Part shown: piece by piece, positions 1 to 11,620 of the stretch
Position numbering within the stretch: the first letter of the stretch is position 1
How the letters are laid out: each line of letters opens with the position of its first letter
NCBI GenBank assembly: GCA_035079385.1
Contig: JAVHKY010000048.1
Location: 1,243,501-1,307,500 of the forward strand
Reading direction: 5' to 3'
DNA length: 64,000 bases
Source of the DNA: Aspidiotus rigidus
Lineage: Eukaryota > Arthropoda > Insecta > Hemiptera > Diaspididae
Made by a program: the position numbers and the translations under genes
The notes under the pieces: generated by a model
The model's input: only the letters and a program-made list of their open reading frames with translations
Database searches by the model: none
Told to the model about the DNA's origin: nothing

Positions 1-473
1 TCGTGTATATTGAACTATAAATAAGGTTTTCTGACTTCCAGGAAACTGAAGAAGAAAATTGATTTGATTGAAGTCTAGAATAGCGTGTATATTGCCCCTG
101 GCAAAATCATGAAACATGAATACTAGTATCGTGTTACCAGATGTGCTTAGAATACAAACCCTAAGTCAAGTTCAAGCAAAAAAAAAAAAAAAAAAAAAAA
201 TGTTGAAAGGCTTTGAGAAATGAGCAAATTGTGGTATCCTAGAACACCCTCGAATGGGCAATATTTTCGCTCCATATATTAGTAATTTACAACGTGTAAT
301 AAGGCACAGACAAATTTCTATATATAATGAACAACTGTATTATTTGTGCTCAGGCTAAAATGACTAGAAAATTGTTTGATGGAGACTCTGATTGTGCATC
401 TTGACCTTGACCTAGTGAATTAGTACATGCTGACCTAATCAGCTCCAGTACCCTCCTACCTGAATACAAAAAA

Positions 474-504
<31 letters not shown>

Positions 505-1500
505 CTATACAACCATCTATAAGTATTCACCATGAAAACAAGAGACAAAACTCCTGATTATCTCAATCAAGGTTACCAAGAAATTCAAGTAATATAATCC
601 AGTTGGCCAGTTTGACGTTCTATATGTGATAAAGATAGTAAGTTTACACCAAATAATTCTTAGAATTCTAGCTAAATGTCTTGTAAAATTACAACTTAGT
701 GAAACTGATACACATGATGGGAGCTTGTGAAAAAGCAAATAGACCTGTACTAGAATGCACACATGCCCTTCTACTAGATGGTACTTACGCTTCATCCCTG
801 TGGGGGTCAAGTAACTCATGCAACCTGTTGGTTATATAACCAAACCTCAAACTCTGCAACAGATTTCATTACCTCCATTATAAAAATAAAAATGAAAAAA
901 AAAAAAAAACTGATTTAAACCAAATGAAAGAAAATATTTGGCACTTAATGCAAAGTTTTTCATGAACAATTACCCGAAGGTGCAAAAGCTCAATCTCGCA
1001 CTTTGATACAATTCTTGATTGGCTCTACCAGTTACAGGGTACTCAGTTATTGAAAAAATGACCAGAGAATACAATTCAAAATTTATGAAGTTGAACAATA
1101 TTTAAGAAAGAATTCTTCCCAAACCAGTACAGTAATGAAAAACAAGTTTTCAAGAACAAAGTTAAACCATGATAATCTGGATACAAATGAAACTACCTTA
1201 GATGGAAGGGGAAAACTTACCGAGTAAAGCCTGAACAGACTCTTGAAGTTGGAGGGGGCATTGGCCCTCGGCCAACATGTTTAGAATAACTAGACAGGAA
1301 CCCTGACCCCATTGAAATTGGTGAAACCATTCTTGATTATGACTGGGATAAAGATTCTATCTCTGATGATTAAAAATATTCAAGTAAATCTGCTCTCTCG
1401 AACCATTTGGAACATTAAATGACTGGAAATAAAATGGAATATACAAGAAAGACCTGAACCTCTGAGAAGCAATTTCAATATCTTTCTCTGCATGCCATGT
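1..1500. other. Intergenic AT-rich stretch, no gene seen
   Basis: No convincing coding region. It holds a poly(A) run at about 180-200, an (AAAT)n-like microsatellite at about 469-505 and another A run near 893-909. Short ORFs here show no recognisable domain. Text from about 1,440 onward begins to resemble the integrase-to-RT linker of the copia remnant that follows, so the right part may belong to that element. Confidence 0.5.
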
Positions 1501-1521
1501 CACCCCTTGTACAGTAATACG

Positions 1522-2440
1522 TGGAAGAAAGCCATGAATAAAGAACGTGATGCTTTAATTAAATATAAGGTATAAGAAGTTGTACCCTATAACCAAAATA
1601 TCCTGATCGCACCAGTTTAATGATTGTTTACTCAGAAACAAGATAGAACCCATAAGGCTTATTTAGGAGCTGCGGGAGTAAAAGACATAGAAATGTGTTA
1701 AAAAGATGACACTGCTACATAATTATATAAATTAAGAAAAGCATTTATGGCTTAGCCATTACACCCTTGTGTTGCGGTATATTACATTAGATAACTCATA
1801 TAATATAAACTTGCAAGGATATGAATCTTCTCCTAGAGAACCATGTGTCTACAATACAAAGAACCTAGAAAATTTGAATAACTTCGTACTTGTGCTTGTC
1901 TTGAAAACTAGCAAAACAAATGATTACTTGAACGGAACTCTTGATTTGAAATATTATACTTCTTGTACTCTCAAAGCGCGTCAAATGTAGAGATAGATGC
2001 CTTTGCAGACTCTGATTTTGTTGCCAAAAAGGTAGAACCGAATATATGTAGTACATGTGTATGACTGCCCTATTAAACGGTGCTCATGTCACTAGAAAAT
2101 AATGTCTCAATCAACCATGTTGGCTGAGCCAAAAAGCTATTTGCAAAGTTATGCATGATATACTTTAGGTGAAATACCGTACATCTGAGCTGTGATACTC
2201 AGATAATGGTCCTATACCTATTTATGAGGACAATTTAGGCGCACAAAAAGGCTATTAGCTTTTAGCATGTCCCAAAAGAATTAAACATCTCGAACTACAA
2301 TATTTCAAGGTCACAGAATATGTCTGAGAACGTGTTCTGAAAATACTTACAGTATTGTCCAAAGACCAGCTGGCGGACATACTTCTGAAGCCACTCCTAG
2401 AGACTAAACTAGGGTGCTCACCCAGCTTATAACTAAATAG
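1522..2440 (+). pseudogene. Ty1/copia pol remnant (RT to RNase H)
   Basis: Conceptual translation across several frames gives scattered but ordered copia pol landmarks. A WKKAMNKERDALIKYKV-like segment near 1,522 matches the start of the copia RT region. An EPCVYNTKN-like segment near 1,837 sits where copia has its DPCVY motif, but the following YVDD is not recoverable. FADSDF near 2,001 matches the RNase H start. The segment IKHLELQYF ... LSKDQLADILLKPL at about 2,280-2,395 corresponds to the conserved TKHIDVRYH ... TKDQLADIFTKPL end of copia RNase H. Stops and frameshifts are frequent, so it is dead. Order and orientation agree with the tandem-repeat block and the 3' LTR downstream. The 5' half and 5' LTR were not found in the window. 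Confidence 0.75.
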
Positions 2441-2824
2441 GTTTTTCCAATCGAACCTATACTCAAATAAGCTCAAGAAATAAAATTTGTTTCCTGTTAC
2501 CTTGCCAATTATACAAGTTTCTTGTCACCTGTTCCCATGCATGAAATTGCTGAGAATAAGGCTCCCTGTTCACATTGATAACTTGATTTCCTCGCGAGGA
2601 CCAGTATTTATATTTATTAGTACCTAGTGATATATTTTTTTTGTCTTTGTTGCTAGAGGTAGTGATATTTAGTGTTATTCTCAACTAGATTAGAAGACAG
2701 ACTGAAGACCTCTGACTTTTAGTGATATTTAGTCGTGTTAGAATAACTAAGATTTCTTCTGATTATGTTATATCTATAAAAGCATTTATGCTGCCAGAAG
2801 TGAATGGTTTAGCAATCTTGTAAA

Positions 2825-3815
2825 CACGATAACCGAGAGGAGACTTTTCTCGGAGATTTTTCTTCGGATGGTCATACTCTTAGTTCCCCCTGAGTCTTGA
2901 TTACACGATAACCGAGAGGAGATTTTTCTTCGGATGGTCATACTCTTAGTTCCGCCTGTGTCTTGCTAATAGGATAACCAAGAGGAGACTTTTCTTCACA
3001 TAGTCTCACTCATACTTTCCTTGATCTTGTCAACAAGATAACCGAGAGGAGACTTTTCTTCACATAGTCTCACTCATACTTTCCTTGATCTTGCAAATAA
3101 GATAACCTAGAGGAGACTTTTCTTCACATAGTCTCACTCATACTTTCCTTGATCTTGCAAACAAGATAACCGAGAGGAGACTTTTCTTTACATAGTCTCA
3201 CTCTTACTTTCCTTGATCTTGCCAACAAGATAACCGAGAGGAGACTTTTCTCGGAGATTTTTCTTCGGATGGTCATACTCTTAGTTCCGCCTGTGTCTTG
3301 CTAATAAGATAATCAAGAGGAGACTTTTCTTCACATAGTCTCACTCATACTTTCCTTGATCTTGCAAATAAGATAACCAGGAGGAGACTTTTCTTCACAT
3401 AGTCTCACTCATACTTTCCTTGATCTTGCAAATAAGATAACCGAGAGGAGACTTTTCTTTACATAGTCTCACTCTTACTTTCCTTGATCTTGCCAACAAG
3501 ATAACCGAGAGGAGACTTTTCTCGGAGATTTTTCTTCGGATGGTCATACTCTTAGTTCCGCCTGTGTCTTGCTAATAAGATAATCAAGAGGAGACTTTTC
3601 TTCACATAGTCTCACTCATACTTTCCTTGATCTTGCAAATAAGATAACCAGGAGGAGACTTTTCTTCACATAGTCTCACTCATACTTTCCTTGATCTTGC
3701 AAATAAGATAACCAAGAGGAGACTTTTCTTCACATAGTCTCACTCTTACTTTCCTTGATCTTGCCAACCAGATAACCGAGAGGAGACTTTTCTCGGAGAT
3801 TTTTCTTCGGATGGT
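2825..3815. repeat. Tandem repeat, ~65-bp unit with higher-order structure
   Basis: About 15 head-to-tail copies carry the core GATAACCGAGAGGAGAC. The short form (about 65 bp) continues with a CACATAGTCTCACTC segment and CCTTGATCTTGC. A longer form contains TCGGAGATTTTTCTTCGG and a TCATACTCTTAGTTCCGCC segment. Long and short forms alternate in a block of about 270 bp (one long, three short) that is repeated almost unchanged from about 3,232 to 3,502 and again to 3,772. The array sits between the copia RNase H end and the 3' LTR, so it appears to be part of the element's 3' untranslated region. Confidence 0.9.
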
Positions 3816-3889
3816 CACACTTTCAGTTGCTCAAGTTTCCTAGTCACACTATTAGTTCACGACTTCTACAAGATCAGTGTGGGAGGGGG

Positions 3890-4080
3890 TGTTACGACGC
3901 TAGCGCACCATGCGCATATATCTTGAACCTACCTCACACTGCTTGTCTCCGTGCCGGTAACCCTGTACTGCTCGTGAGAGTTAACGTGTACCGTGAACCT
4001 CGCTAGCTCGCACAACCCAGAGAGCAGTTAAGGACGCCGGATGCTCGATCCTCTTGTGAATAACATGTAATACCATAACA
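3890..4080 (+). mobile_element. Probable copia 3' LTR with preceding polypurine tract
   Basis: A purine tract GTGGGAGGGGG (3,879-3,889) is followed at once by TGTTACGACGC. The segment ends at 4,080 with CCATAACA, giving the short terminal inverted repeat TGTTA...TAACA expected of an LTR. The order pol, 3' UTR repeats, polypurine tract, LTR fits the upstream copia remnant on the same strand. An earlier TAACA at 4,061-4,065 is an alternative right end. No 5' LTR partner is visible. Confidence 0.6.
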
Positions 4081-4150
4081 GCTAGCGCCTGCGCCGACCC
4101 TAAAAAATGTTTCCGAAAGATATTAAGATCGTATAAGTTGCTCACTCATA

Positions 4151-4501
4151 TAGTCTGTTCCAAGTAAGACCAGCAAAAACCTACGGGCAGACCACACTGA
4201 AAAATCTTCCACGCGTCGTTCTTACAACCAATCACAGACGCCTGCGCTAAGCGGTTGGTGTGAATTTCGGACTTCCTCTTCCCCTGTGATACCGCATCGT
4301 CCATAAGTTTTTGCTGGTCTAAGGGGTCCGCTACAATGAAACGAAGTTGGCAACGAGCAACGCGCAACGAGCAATTTTGAAACGGTAGTGGTGTGTAAAA
4401 AACAAGCAACCGAATCAAACTAATTTGTTTTGGTTGCCCGGTGCTCGTTCACGTTGCTCAGTTTGTTTCATTGTAGCGGACCCCTTACTTGGAACAGAGT
4501 G
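4151..4501. mobile_element. Nested foldback element(s)
   Basis: AGTCTGTTCCAAGTAAG near 4,152 is inverted as CTTACTTGGAACAGAGT near 4,484. Inside, GGTCCGCTACAATGAAAC (about 4,324) is inverted as GTTTCATTGTAGCGGACC (about 4,467), and AAGACCAGCAAAAAC (about 4,165) as GTTTTTGCTGGTCT (about 4,309). This is a non-coding, MITE-like foldback with inverted repeats at two scales. A small GACGTATATG palindrome follows near 4,590-4,630. Confidence 0.6.
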
Positions 4502-4731
4502 AAGCAATTTTCAACGCAGAATTCGATGATTATAATAATTTTCTTCAATAATTGCTCAATCTTCAGATACGGTACGTTTTTCACCTCGCGATGCATATAC
4601 GTCCAAAAAAGGGACGGGACGTATATGCACTGATATGCAATCGACAGTGATAGTAGTGGTGTGTGAATACAAAGCTTTATTACCAACACACATACAGCCC
4701 ATTGATCCGAACGCCTCGTCTCGGTGATCGT

Positions 4732-5131
4732 TGTTTTCGCTTATAGGTCAATTTAACTTTGTACGGCAGACTTGAAGTGGTTGTACAAGAGTGAAAAATA
4801 GGACGACTTTTTTACTCAATTTCATATGATTATGATCTAATTTTCAACGAGGAATTCAATGGTGCTTTCCGTTTTTTCCTAGCGTCGTTTGTTTTCGAGA
4901 TAATGGAGATAGGTCAATTTCAAGAATCATTAAAATTGACGTATCTCCATTTTCTCAAAAGCAAACAACTCTAGGAAAAAACTACAAGCACCATCGAATC
5001 TCTCGTTAAAAATTGATCGAAAATAAGTCCAACAAGAAACACCTATCCCTCTGTATCACATTAAACATGAATTATTTCGTCTTCCTGATCGTTGTTTTGG
5101 AGATACGTCAATTTAACTTCGTACGGCAGAA
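4732..5131. mobile_element. Foldback element, GTCAATTTAACTTTGTACGG family
   Basis: An imperfect palindrome of about 180 bp (4,838-5,018) has arms sharing AACGAGGAATTCAATGGTGC and its complement. It is bracketed by two direct copies of GTCAATTTAACTT[T/C]GTACGGCAGA, near 4,748 and 5,108. A related copy lies at 47,676-48,150, with the bracketing sequence in inverted orientation. No ORF. Confidence 0.6.
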
Positions 5132-5284
5132 CTGTACACTGTGCTGCAAAGACATGTTTTTGCAGTTATGAGCACAATAGTTCAGCTGGTAGCGATTAGA
5201 TGCATTTTTTTTTCTTTTGGTTTGTTTGTTTTCTTTTCCAAGAGTCGTTATTTTATAAATTTGGTGTATCTTTCAACCATTGTG

Positions 5285-5397
5285 AATGGTGCGGCCTATA
5301 TTGGTAAAATAAAACGAAATCTGAAACTCCTGTCTCAAAAATTAGGTGCGGTCTATACCTCTTCGAGTGCGGCTTATATTCGGTAAAATACGGTATA
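5285..5397. repeat. Short direct repeats of a GTGCGGCCTATA motif
   Basis: Three direct copies of GTGCGG[C/T][C/T]TATA lie at about 5,290, 5,346 and 5,369. Two of them are followed by [T/C]GGTAAAATA. This looks like the fragment of a dispersed repeat. The following stretch to about 6,120 shows no gene and no clear repeat. Confidence 0.4.
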
Positions 5398-6119
5398 ACT
5401 TTTCTTTTTGTCCGCTCAACTTCTCCAAAACTAATGAGTGGATCTTCTTCAAACTTGCTCAAATTATGGTCATGTACTTGTATCTAAAGTTGTGCATGTG
5501 ATTTTTTCTTGGGGATTGGTTGATTGATCTTTGAGCAGTTCTCGATTTTCTCTCAAATTTGTTATTGTCAATTCTCGGAAACCATCCCACCAATTGTCTT
5601 CATATGAGTGCATGATGTTACAGTATATTCAATGTAGTTGACGAGAAATTTTGGGGTCATTTAAATGGATGGTTTTTGAGTAATTCTCAAAATGAATGGA
5701 TCAAATTGATTTAGGTAGTAGAGTCGTCACCACCGTGGTCGTCACAATCATATTGTATAAGTCATGAAAATTATAACGTATTCATAGCATGTGCTGAAGA
5801 AATTTCTCATGAATAACGGTATAAGATAGAAAAACATCAACTTTAGAAATGCACGTTGAAAGTGAATGATGGATCTAAAATATAGCACTGTATATTTTTG
5901 ATTACTGTAAGTAGGTACCCGGTGGAATTCAGAGGGGTGGTTAAATTTAGAGATGAAAAGTTGGTAATGATCTTGCTGCTGGATAAGCTTTTTTTTTCGT
6001 TCTGCGCGCAGTCCAGCCAGTATTATATGCAGGAGAAAAGAGTTCACTGGCCACAAAAGATATGAAAACAAGGGTATTTCGTCAAACAAAAGCTAAAAGC
6101 AGCTTTATCGGTTTCTAAT

Positions 6120-6310
6120 TTGCACACACATTGTGAGTAAAATGCACACCATGTAATAAACACACACAAATTAATTTGCGTAAATAGCACACCACGTATT
6201 AAGCACACAGTTGAGTAAAATGCACACTATATAATGTGCATAAGGTATACAGGTCTAGCGCAAATGGTGTAGGTATCTAAGAAAAATGTGTGAAAGACAA
6301 GGTACATTAT
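6120..6310. repeat. Degenerate short repeats around AATGCACAC
   Basis: Several imperfect copies of TGAGTAAAATGCACAC and related CACACCA-type words occur in 190 bp. It is low complexity, with no coding signal. Confidence 0.4.
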
Positions 6311-6621
6311 GCAGGGCATAAGAAATAACCTGTTCACATCCTGTACATTTGAAACCGTTTGCCATGATGTAGCACTCTTAACATTTTAATGAAAAGCATC
6401 CGGAAAACGGCCCTTTCCGCCGCAGTTTTTTGCTTGGAAAACGTTCAATTTCTGTATAGTGTTGCGCTGATCTTTTTTGCTTTCCATTTTTACTTTCCGC
6501 ACCTGTTAATTGATGCCGAAAACAAAAATGTACTATCGTTCTGCCCTCCCCCTTCTTCCTAGCCTGCCATCACTCTCCCCTCCAGTTGCAGCGCTTCTTT
6601 CTCTTGCGAGGTTCTCCAAGC

Positions 6622-7023
6622 CACGGCCTACTTTATATAAGGCCGGAATGCAGAAAATGACAACAGCGCGCAGTGGATTCTTATCAGTGATGTTTCGGGG
6701 CGGTTCATGTTCATCGGTGCGGTGTAACCACGGTGTACGTGTACCGCACTTCGTCTCCTATCTGATTTTTAATTTTCAAACGATGATAACTGCACTTGTA
6801 CTGCACCAATTTTACTAAAATTGGGCTTAAAAAACAGAAAATCGTTTGCTCTTCAAGTTATATTCTCGTTTTTTCCGAAAACCGCGTTTTATTAGCGTGC
6901 GAATCAAAATACTTGAATTTTTTCGTTTTTTCCCATAAGCGTCCATGTAAACCTGTATCCACTGATTTTAGAGTGCGACGTTGTGACTTCGCTACATTCC
7001 GGCCTTATATAAAGTAGGCCGTG
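6622..7023. mobile_element. MITE with CACGGCCTACTTTATATAAG termini
   Basis: The terminal inverted repeat (TIR) CACGGCCTACTTTATATAAG continues into GCCGGAATG, at 6,622 and inverted at about 6,995-7,023. It is flanked by TCCAAGC(C) on both sides (6,615-6,622 and 7,024-7,031), a 7-8-bp target duplication that suggests hAT-like insertion. The short ORFs inside are not similar to anything I know. Confidence 0.75.
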
Positions 7024-7054
7024 TCCAAGCCGTCCTTTCGTCGCTCGTGATGAT

Positions 7055-7126
7055 TGTCCTTGGGATTCGAACTCGCGTCACTTACTTCCAAAGCCGTCGC
7101 TCTAACCACTAGACCACCGTAGACCC
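7055..7126 (-). repeat. tRNA-like head of a SINE
   Basis: On the minus strand the segment starts GGGTCTACGG, contains an A-box-like TGGTCTAGTGG followed by TTAGAGC, and has a B-box-like GTTCGAATCC at 7,063-7,072. Spacing between the boxes fits RNA polymerase III promoters. The T-arm and acceptor stems do not pair well, so this is not an intact tRNA gene. A tRNA-derived SINE is the best reading; its body would run toward 6,500 and is split by the MITE at 6,622-7,023. Confidence 0.55.
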
Positions 7127-7249
7127 ATAGTGATTATAATGTTATTTGACTATGAATATAATGCGAATTCCGAATCGAACGAACGGAGAAGCAAAAAACT
7201 GCGGCTGGAAAGCCGTTTTTCGAACGCTTCTCATTAAATTAATAGTATA

Positions 7250-8630
7250 CTATTCGCGTCCCAACGTGTATCTTACCTTGGTTGTTCTTGTCCTCTGCTT
7301 CACCCTTTACACGTAGGCACAGCATCACTCATTGTATGATTGTATTAATCCTTAACCCATTCTCATATCTGTGTTGATGAATGAACTTCCTTCAGTCATT
7401 TGATCACTCACCCTGAATGATTAATTTATGTCATTCATCTTTCCACGTGTTGTGTTTTTTTTCCTTTTCCAAATTGATTCATCGTCTTTGTACGTTCTTT
7501 TTTTGCAATTTGATGAAAAAGTATACTTGAAAAGTTTAGTTGAATTCAAGTTGGTAGGTTTTATTATTCATTTTGGTTTACATCTTTTCTGTTGAAAAAT
7601 TTCTTACTTACAGCGCAGGGTAAATTTGGATGGGGGAAGATTTGTTTGACGTTACAAGGATAACGTTCTGGAAACTGATGAATATTCTGTAACTAGAACA
7701 TAAATGAAGAATCATAGACAATTTCCTGAAAGGTGTAACATCGACCGCATTCAAATGAAGTTCCATCAGTGGGAAAATAAAGCTAGAAATTTTTCCCAAC
7801 ATTCTCGTCTATTTGTATGAGGATGCAAAGCAGGCGCCCTCTATAAGAACTGTGGTGGCCATTTTTGGAAGCTGCCTAAAAAGGGGATGTTTCAGAAAAT
7901 TGTTGAAATCTCAATTTTTTCTTCTTTCATGTTATTCTATGCATGAAAATGATTAAAAAATGCTCTTACCACTTTTCTGTATTTTTTTTTTTTCAATATT
8001 GACGAAGATACAGCCCATTTTAGTTTCATTCGTATTTACGGCAAATTTTTGCCGTATCACCTTTTCAGGCACGACTCTAGTGCTACCTATATTTGCATCC
8101 TCATGCAAATTCATACGCATTTACCATAAGACATCGTGAAATGTATTAAAATAGGAAGAAAAGCTTTTCAGCGCTCATTCTCTGGACTCTAATATACTTC
8201 TACATACTTTAATGATCCGCGGTGAATTACTATATGTAAATAAGTTGGTTGGTTACTAGAAGTCTCAATACGAAGGAAAACAGGACGGCTTCCTTAACGA
8301 AGTTAAACAAGGAACGCAGAGAACCTGTTTTATGAGTCAAATGGGATTTGGTATTGCAAAATTCAAGGAAGCCTGTAGATTGAGAGTCTAAATTTTTCCA
8401 AGTCCCCCTCCTGTCATATATGTATAGCTCGAGAGTCGAAATTTTTCCAAGTTTTTTGCTGGACGGCAGACGGCGCACGGCAAATTTCTCAAAAAGCCCC
8501 CCATAAAACAAGTTCCCTGTTAAAAACTGAGTACGGCATTAAATTCAAAACTAAAAACACCATTGAAATTATGCGTACCTGTTTCAGTGAATTCTCTTAG
8601 CATGAATTTGAGATAAATATGTAGACAACA
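7250..8630. other. No gene seen; dispersed repeat at its right end
   Basis: No coding region is recognised. Near 8,400-8,530 lies a copy of a repeat family (TTTTTGC[C/T]GGACGGCA ... ACAAGTTCCCTGTTAAAAA), also seen near 17,050-17,150 and 20,310-20,380. The rest is AT-rich unique-looking sequence. Confidence 0.4.
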
Positions 8631-8632
8631 CA

Positions 8633-8830
8633 GCTTTTCCAGTATTCCATATTGCATGCTTCATCTCCTTTGTGTTATCTATCTGGTAGCATTTTTAACA
8701 GTGATGGCAAACTCTGATGAGAATAAAAATTAACTCAGCAACACCCACAAGATCGATGTTGAGAAACACTACCAAACTGATAACATGTAGGAGAATACGT
8801 ATGCAATATGGAATACTGGAAAAGCGTTAT
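8633..8830. mobile_element. Foldback element, diverged family A
   Basis: CTTTTCCAGTATTCCATATT near 8,634 is inverted as AATATGGAATACTGGAAAAG near 8,805. The inner segment shares CAACACCCA and ACTACCAAA-CTGATAACA with the 8,977-9,192 and 59.7-kb elements. Confidence 0.65.
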
Positions 8831-8976
8831 ACATAGAACAATTTTCCAGAGAAGTCGCATAACACTGTTGCTTGCTACTGCTGTGGTTTCTCTTTTTCCT
8901 GGCTTCAACGGTTTCAAGCCGGGAGAACAAGCGAAATACGAGTACAAACAACGGATTTTACATGAAAATTCTCATA

Positions 8977-9192
8977 TAGGGCTTTTTCATATCGGCGCAT
9001 TGCATGCGTATTTTCCTTTGTGTTATCAAAATGGTAGTACGTATTTCTAACATTGCTCTTATGGGTGTTGCTGGATTGCATACTCATTTTCATTGTGGAG
9101 TAGTTGGCCATAAGAGCAATGTTGGAAATACTACCAACTCGATAACACGTAGGAGAATACGTATGCAATGCGCCGACATGGAAAAGCCCTAT
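8977..9192. mobile_element. MITE family A (TAGGGCTTTTCCATGTC-type termini)
   Basis: An almost complete palindrome of about 216 bp. The left arm TAGGGCTTTTTCATATCGGC is inverted as GCCGACATGGAAAAGCCCTA at the right. The inner arms share GTAGGAGAATACGTATGCAA and CATAAGAGCAATGTTGGAAA and their complements. A third, partial copy lies at about 9,255-9,350, and a further copy at 59,658-60,931 is split by another element. Confidence 0.8.
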
Positions 9193-9365
9193 AGGAAAAA
9201 AATTTGAGTTGTTTAGACTATCAGCTAGGTTTTTTGAAATTAAGATAAGAATACAATCTAGTAACACCCCTTAAGACCAATATTGAGATATACTCATTAC
9301 CTAATTGATAACACATGGGAGAATAAGTATGCAATATGGATTACTAAAAAAGATTTATAGCTGAA

Positions 9366-9818
9366 AAATTGAACCCATTTTTTCAAGAAGGGCGAAGCTC
9401 ACAAAAACGTGTTTCGAGAAAAACGCGTTTAAAGTTTTGCATCGCTGGTAGAGGGAGTAAAGAAAAGACAGCGAGACAAAATTTTTACAGTAGAAGGTTG
9501 CCCAGTTTATCTACTTGCAATTCCCCACCACTTTTGGTCAAAAGAACGGTCGTCAATATGACAAAATGGCTGCCGACAAGAGGACTATGCTTCGCCCTTT
9601 TTGTATAAACTGGCCCTTCTTGGGGAACAAACTTGATATTTCAACATGTGCACGACACGGAAGTATTATTCTTATGTTGTATTGCGATGATAATATTAGT
9701 GAGTACTGAGAAATTGTGCCCTTTCTGAAAAAAACCCATAAGAAATATTGAGTTTATAGTTCATGCAAAAAGGGCGAAGCCTCGACTTCGCCCTTCTTGA
9801 ATAAAACGGTTCAATTGT
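9366..9818. mobile_element. MITE with TTCAAGAAGGGCGAAG termini
   Basis: AATTGAACCCATTTTTTCAA then GAAGGGCGAAGC near 9,368 is inverted at about 9,787-9,818. The interior has a second GGGCGAAGC word. No transposase. It lies downstream of the last visible zinc-finger exon of the BTB gene. Confidence 0.65.
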
Positions 9819-9819
9819 G

Positions 9820-10615
9820 AATTTTTAAAGATCTTGGTTATTAGTCCCACCAAGTAGAGGGTTCTATTGATCTTTTAAGTTACAGAACTTGAATTATTTT
9901 CATATCTCTTAGAAGTAACTAACAATACTTGAAGGTCCATCAATAAATGGGGAAAAAGGTTACATTTTTGTTGTGCATAAAGATTGCAGGTGCAGCCATA
10001 AGGCTTGACTTGCGACATAACAGGAAATTGGTTCATAACCTATTGGGAGCCTATCCAGAAAAATGATTTAATTTGTAATACATAATGACATAAGCTTTGC
10101 TAATCAACAAGTTTGTTTCCTTACAATATGAGCGTGAAAATAATACAACACGCGCGATCAACTCCCATATGTGATTTTTTATCCATTTCTTGTGGTTGTA
10201 GCCTGTACTTTGCATAATATGCACATCCGACTACGGCTCTAGTCTGACAATGAATTTGTAGAAATATATTTCTACAGTATCTACTGTTCTACTTCATTGA
10301 AAAAATTGGTGATATTTTTAGCGGAAATGTTTCAAATTGGTATCATAATGCCACTTTGTACACCAGTTACATAATATTTTGTATTTATAAGTATGTCATA
10401 CAATTAATTTCACATGGACCACAACTTTGTCCAAGTTTTGATCAAAATGGATGACGTATTGTAACATGAATAATTCACAACTGAGCAGTAAGTATTTAAA
10501 TTTTGGTACCCGGCAGCAAATTTAGTACAAAAAGAAGATCTGCTCTACTATTGCAATCCATCTATTGGACTGGACTAGTCACACTTATATTACTGCTTAG
10601 TGAGAGGGAATTTGG
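9820..10615. other. Region 3' of the last BTB-gene exon; possible 3' UTR
   Basis: No ORF or repeat is recognised. On the minus strand this lies directly downstream of the stop codon of terminal exon A, so part of it should be the 3' untranslated region of that isoform. I cannot place its polyadenylation site. Confidence 0.35.
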
Positions 10616-11106
10616 TCAAGTGAGTGGAGAATTGGACATATTGAATTGGTTCAAAACATTTTCTCTCACCAGATCAAAAGATGATAAATTGCTACTCATT
10701 GAAGAGACAATCATATTATTGTAATTAGTAGTATTAGTAGGAGAAAACAATAACGATACAGATGATTGACCACTAATATAATCTGGAAGCATATTTACGT
10801 TACCAGATGATGGTTGTTGTTGTTGCTGTTGCTGATGAGGATGCTGAGTATCATAATCGGAAGATGATAAATAGGGGTACGAGGCGGACAAAGACAAAGA
10901 ACTGCAACTAGAGTTCATCTCTTTGTGATAAATATTGATATGTGCTCGCAAACTGTATTTGTTCTTGAATACTTTACTACAAATAGTACAGCCTGCCGGA
11001 TTGTATTCATCGCTGTGGCGTATTCTCATATGTTTTAACAAATTAGATTTGTTTGATATAATTTTTCGACAGAGTGGACATGGTCTTCTTCCAAGTCTCG
11101 TATCTC
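10616..11106 (-). CDS. BTB-ZF gene, alternative terminal exon A (two C2H2 fingers, polyQ tail)
   Basis: A TTTTTTTCAG acceptor precedes the exon, and the donated G completes the first codon (GGA), matching the phase of constant exon 5. Finger 1 is CPLCRKIISNKSNLLKHMRIRH and finger 2 runs CTICSKVF...HINIYH. Both have the C-x2-C-x12-H-x4-H spacing of zinc-binding C2H2 modules. A tail of about 100 residues follows, rich in Ser, Asn and Gln. It includes a run of seven Gln, and the final residues are NSPLT before TGA. This gives a 477-aa isoform, the longest of the three. The fingers should bind DNA in the major groove; the target is unknown. The exon lies about 34.5 kb from the constant region. 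Confidence 0.88.
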
Positions 11107-11620
11107 CTGAAAAAAAATTGAACAAAAAGAGTCTTGTGAAACATACTACAACAATATGATGCAACAACACTTCAAGGAAGACAAAATTCATTGTAGAAAA
11201 AAACTGTTTGCAAAGAAGCAACTCGCAAAAATACCACAATGTACGAGACAAAAATATAGATGATTCCCGGTATGTTGTTCTACATAAGAAACATCACAAT
11301 CTAGGAAAAAAAAAAAAAAAAAGTGAGGGTCGTTCACACTCACATGAATACAAAATTGTAATAATCAATGCATTACCAACAAATGTACAAGTACAAATTG
11401 AATGGGTAACACGTTTATGGTAAGAAGGGGTCGGGTGTCCCCTCTTGAGGTGTCCGGATAGCTTCCAAAAAACTGTGAATCCGAGGCGAGTAGAACTGAT
11501 ACTTTATTCGAACAACATATTAAATACGCACGTAATTACAAAACAAGTACGATGTGCACGAGCGATATTTTCGGCTTTCGTTAATAAAACTATAATAATA
11601 TTACGGACGTGGAGTTCCCT

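Larger units (their letters stand above)
6386..7246. mobile_element. Outer TIR element of a three-level nest
   Basis: The left arm (about 6,388-6,447, with GCCGCAGTTTTTTGCTT) is matched by an inverted right arm (about 7,182-7,243, with AAGCAAAAAACTGCGGC). Arms are about 60 bp and imperfect. Inside lie a tRNA-like SINE head (minus strand) and, interrupting the region, a 402-bp MITE. No transposase is seen, so this is a non-autonomous element or a compound of fragments. Confidence 0.6.

Noticed and set aside
2825..3815. CRISPR array
   Set aside because: Units are homogeneous tandem repeats without unique spacers, in a eukaryotic retroelement context.
7055..7126. Functional tRNA gene
   Set aside because: A and B boxes are present but the T-arm and acceptor stems do not pair and the sequence continues into a longer repeat. 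A SINE head is more likely.
10503..10724. Plus-strand ORF overlapping terminal exon A
   Set aside because: Shadow of the minus-strand exon; no domain or splice signals.
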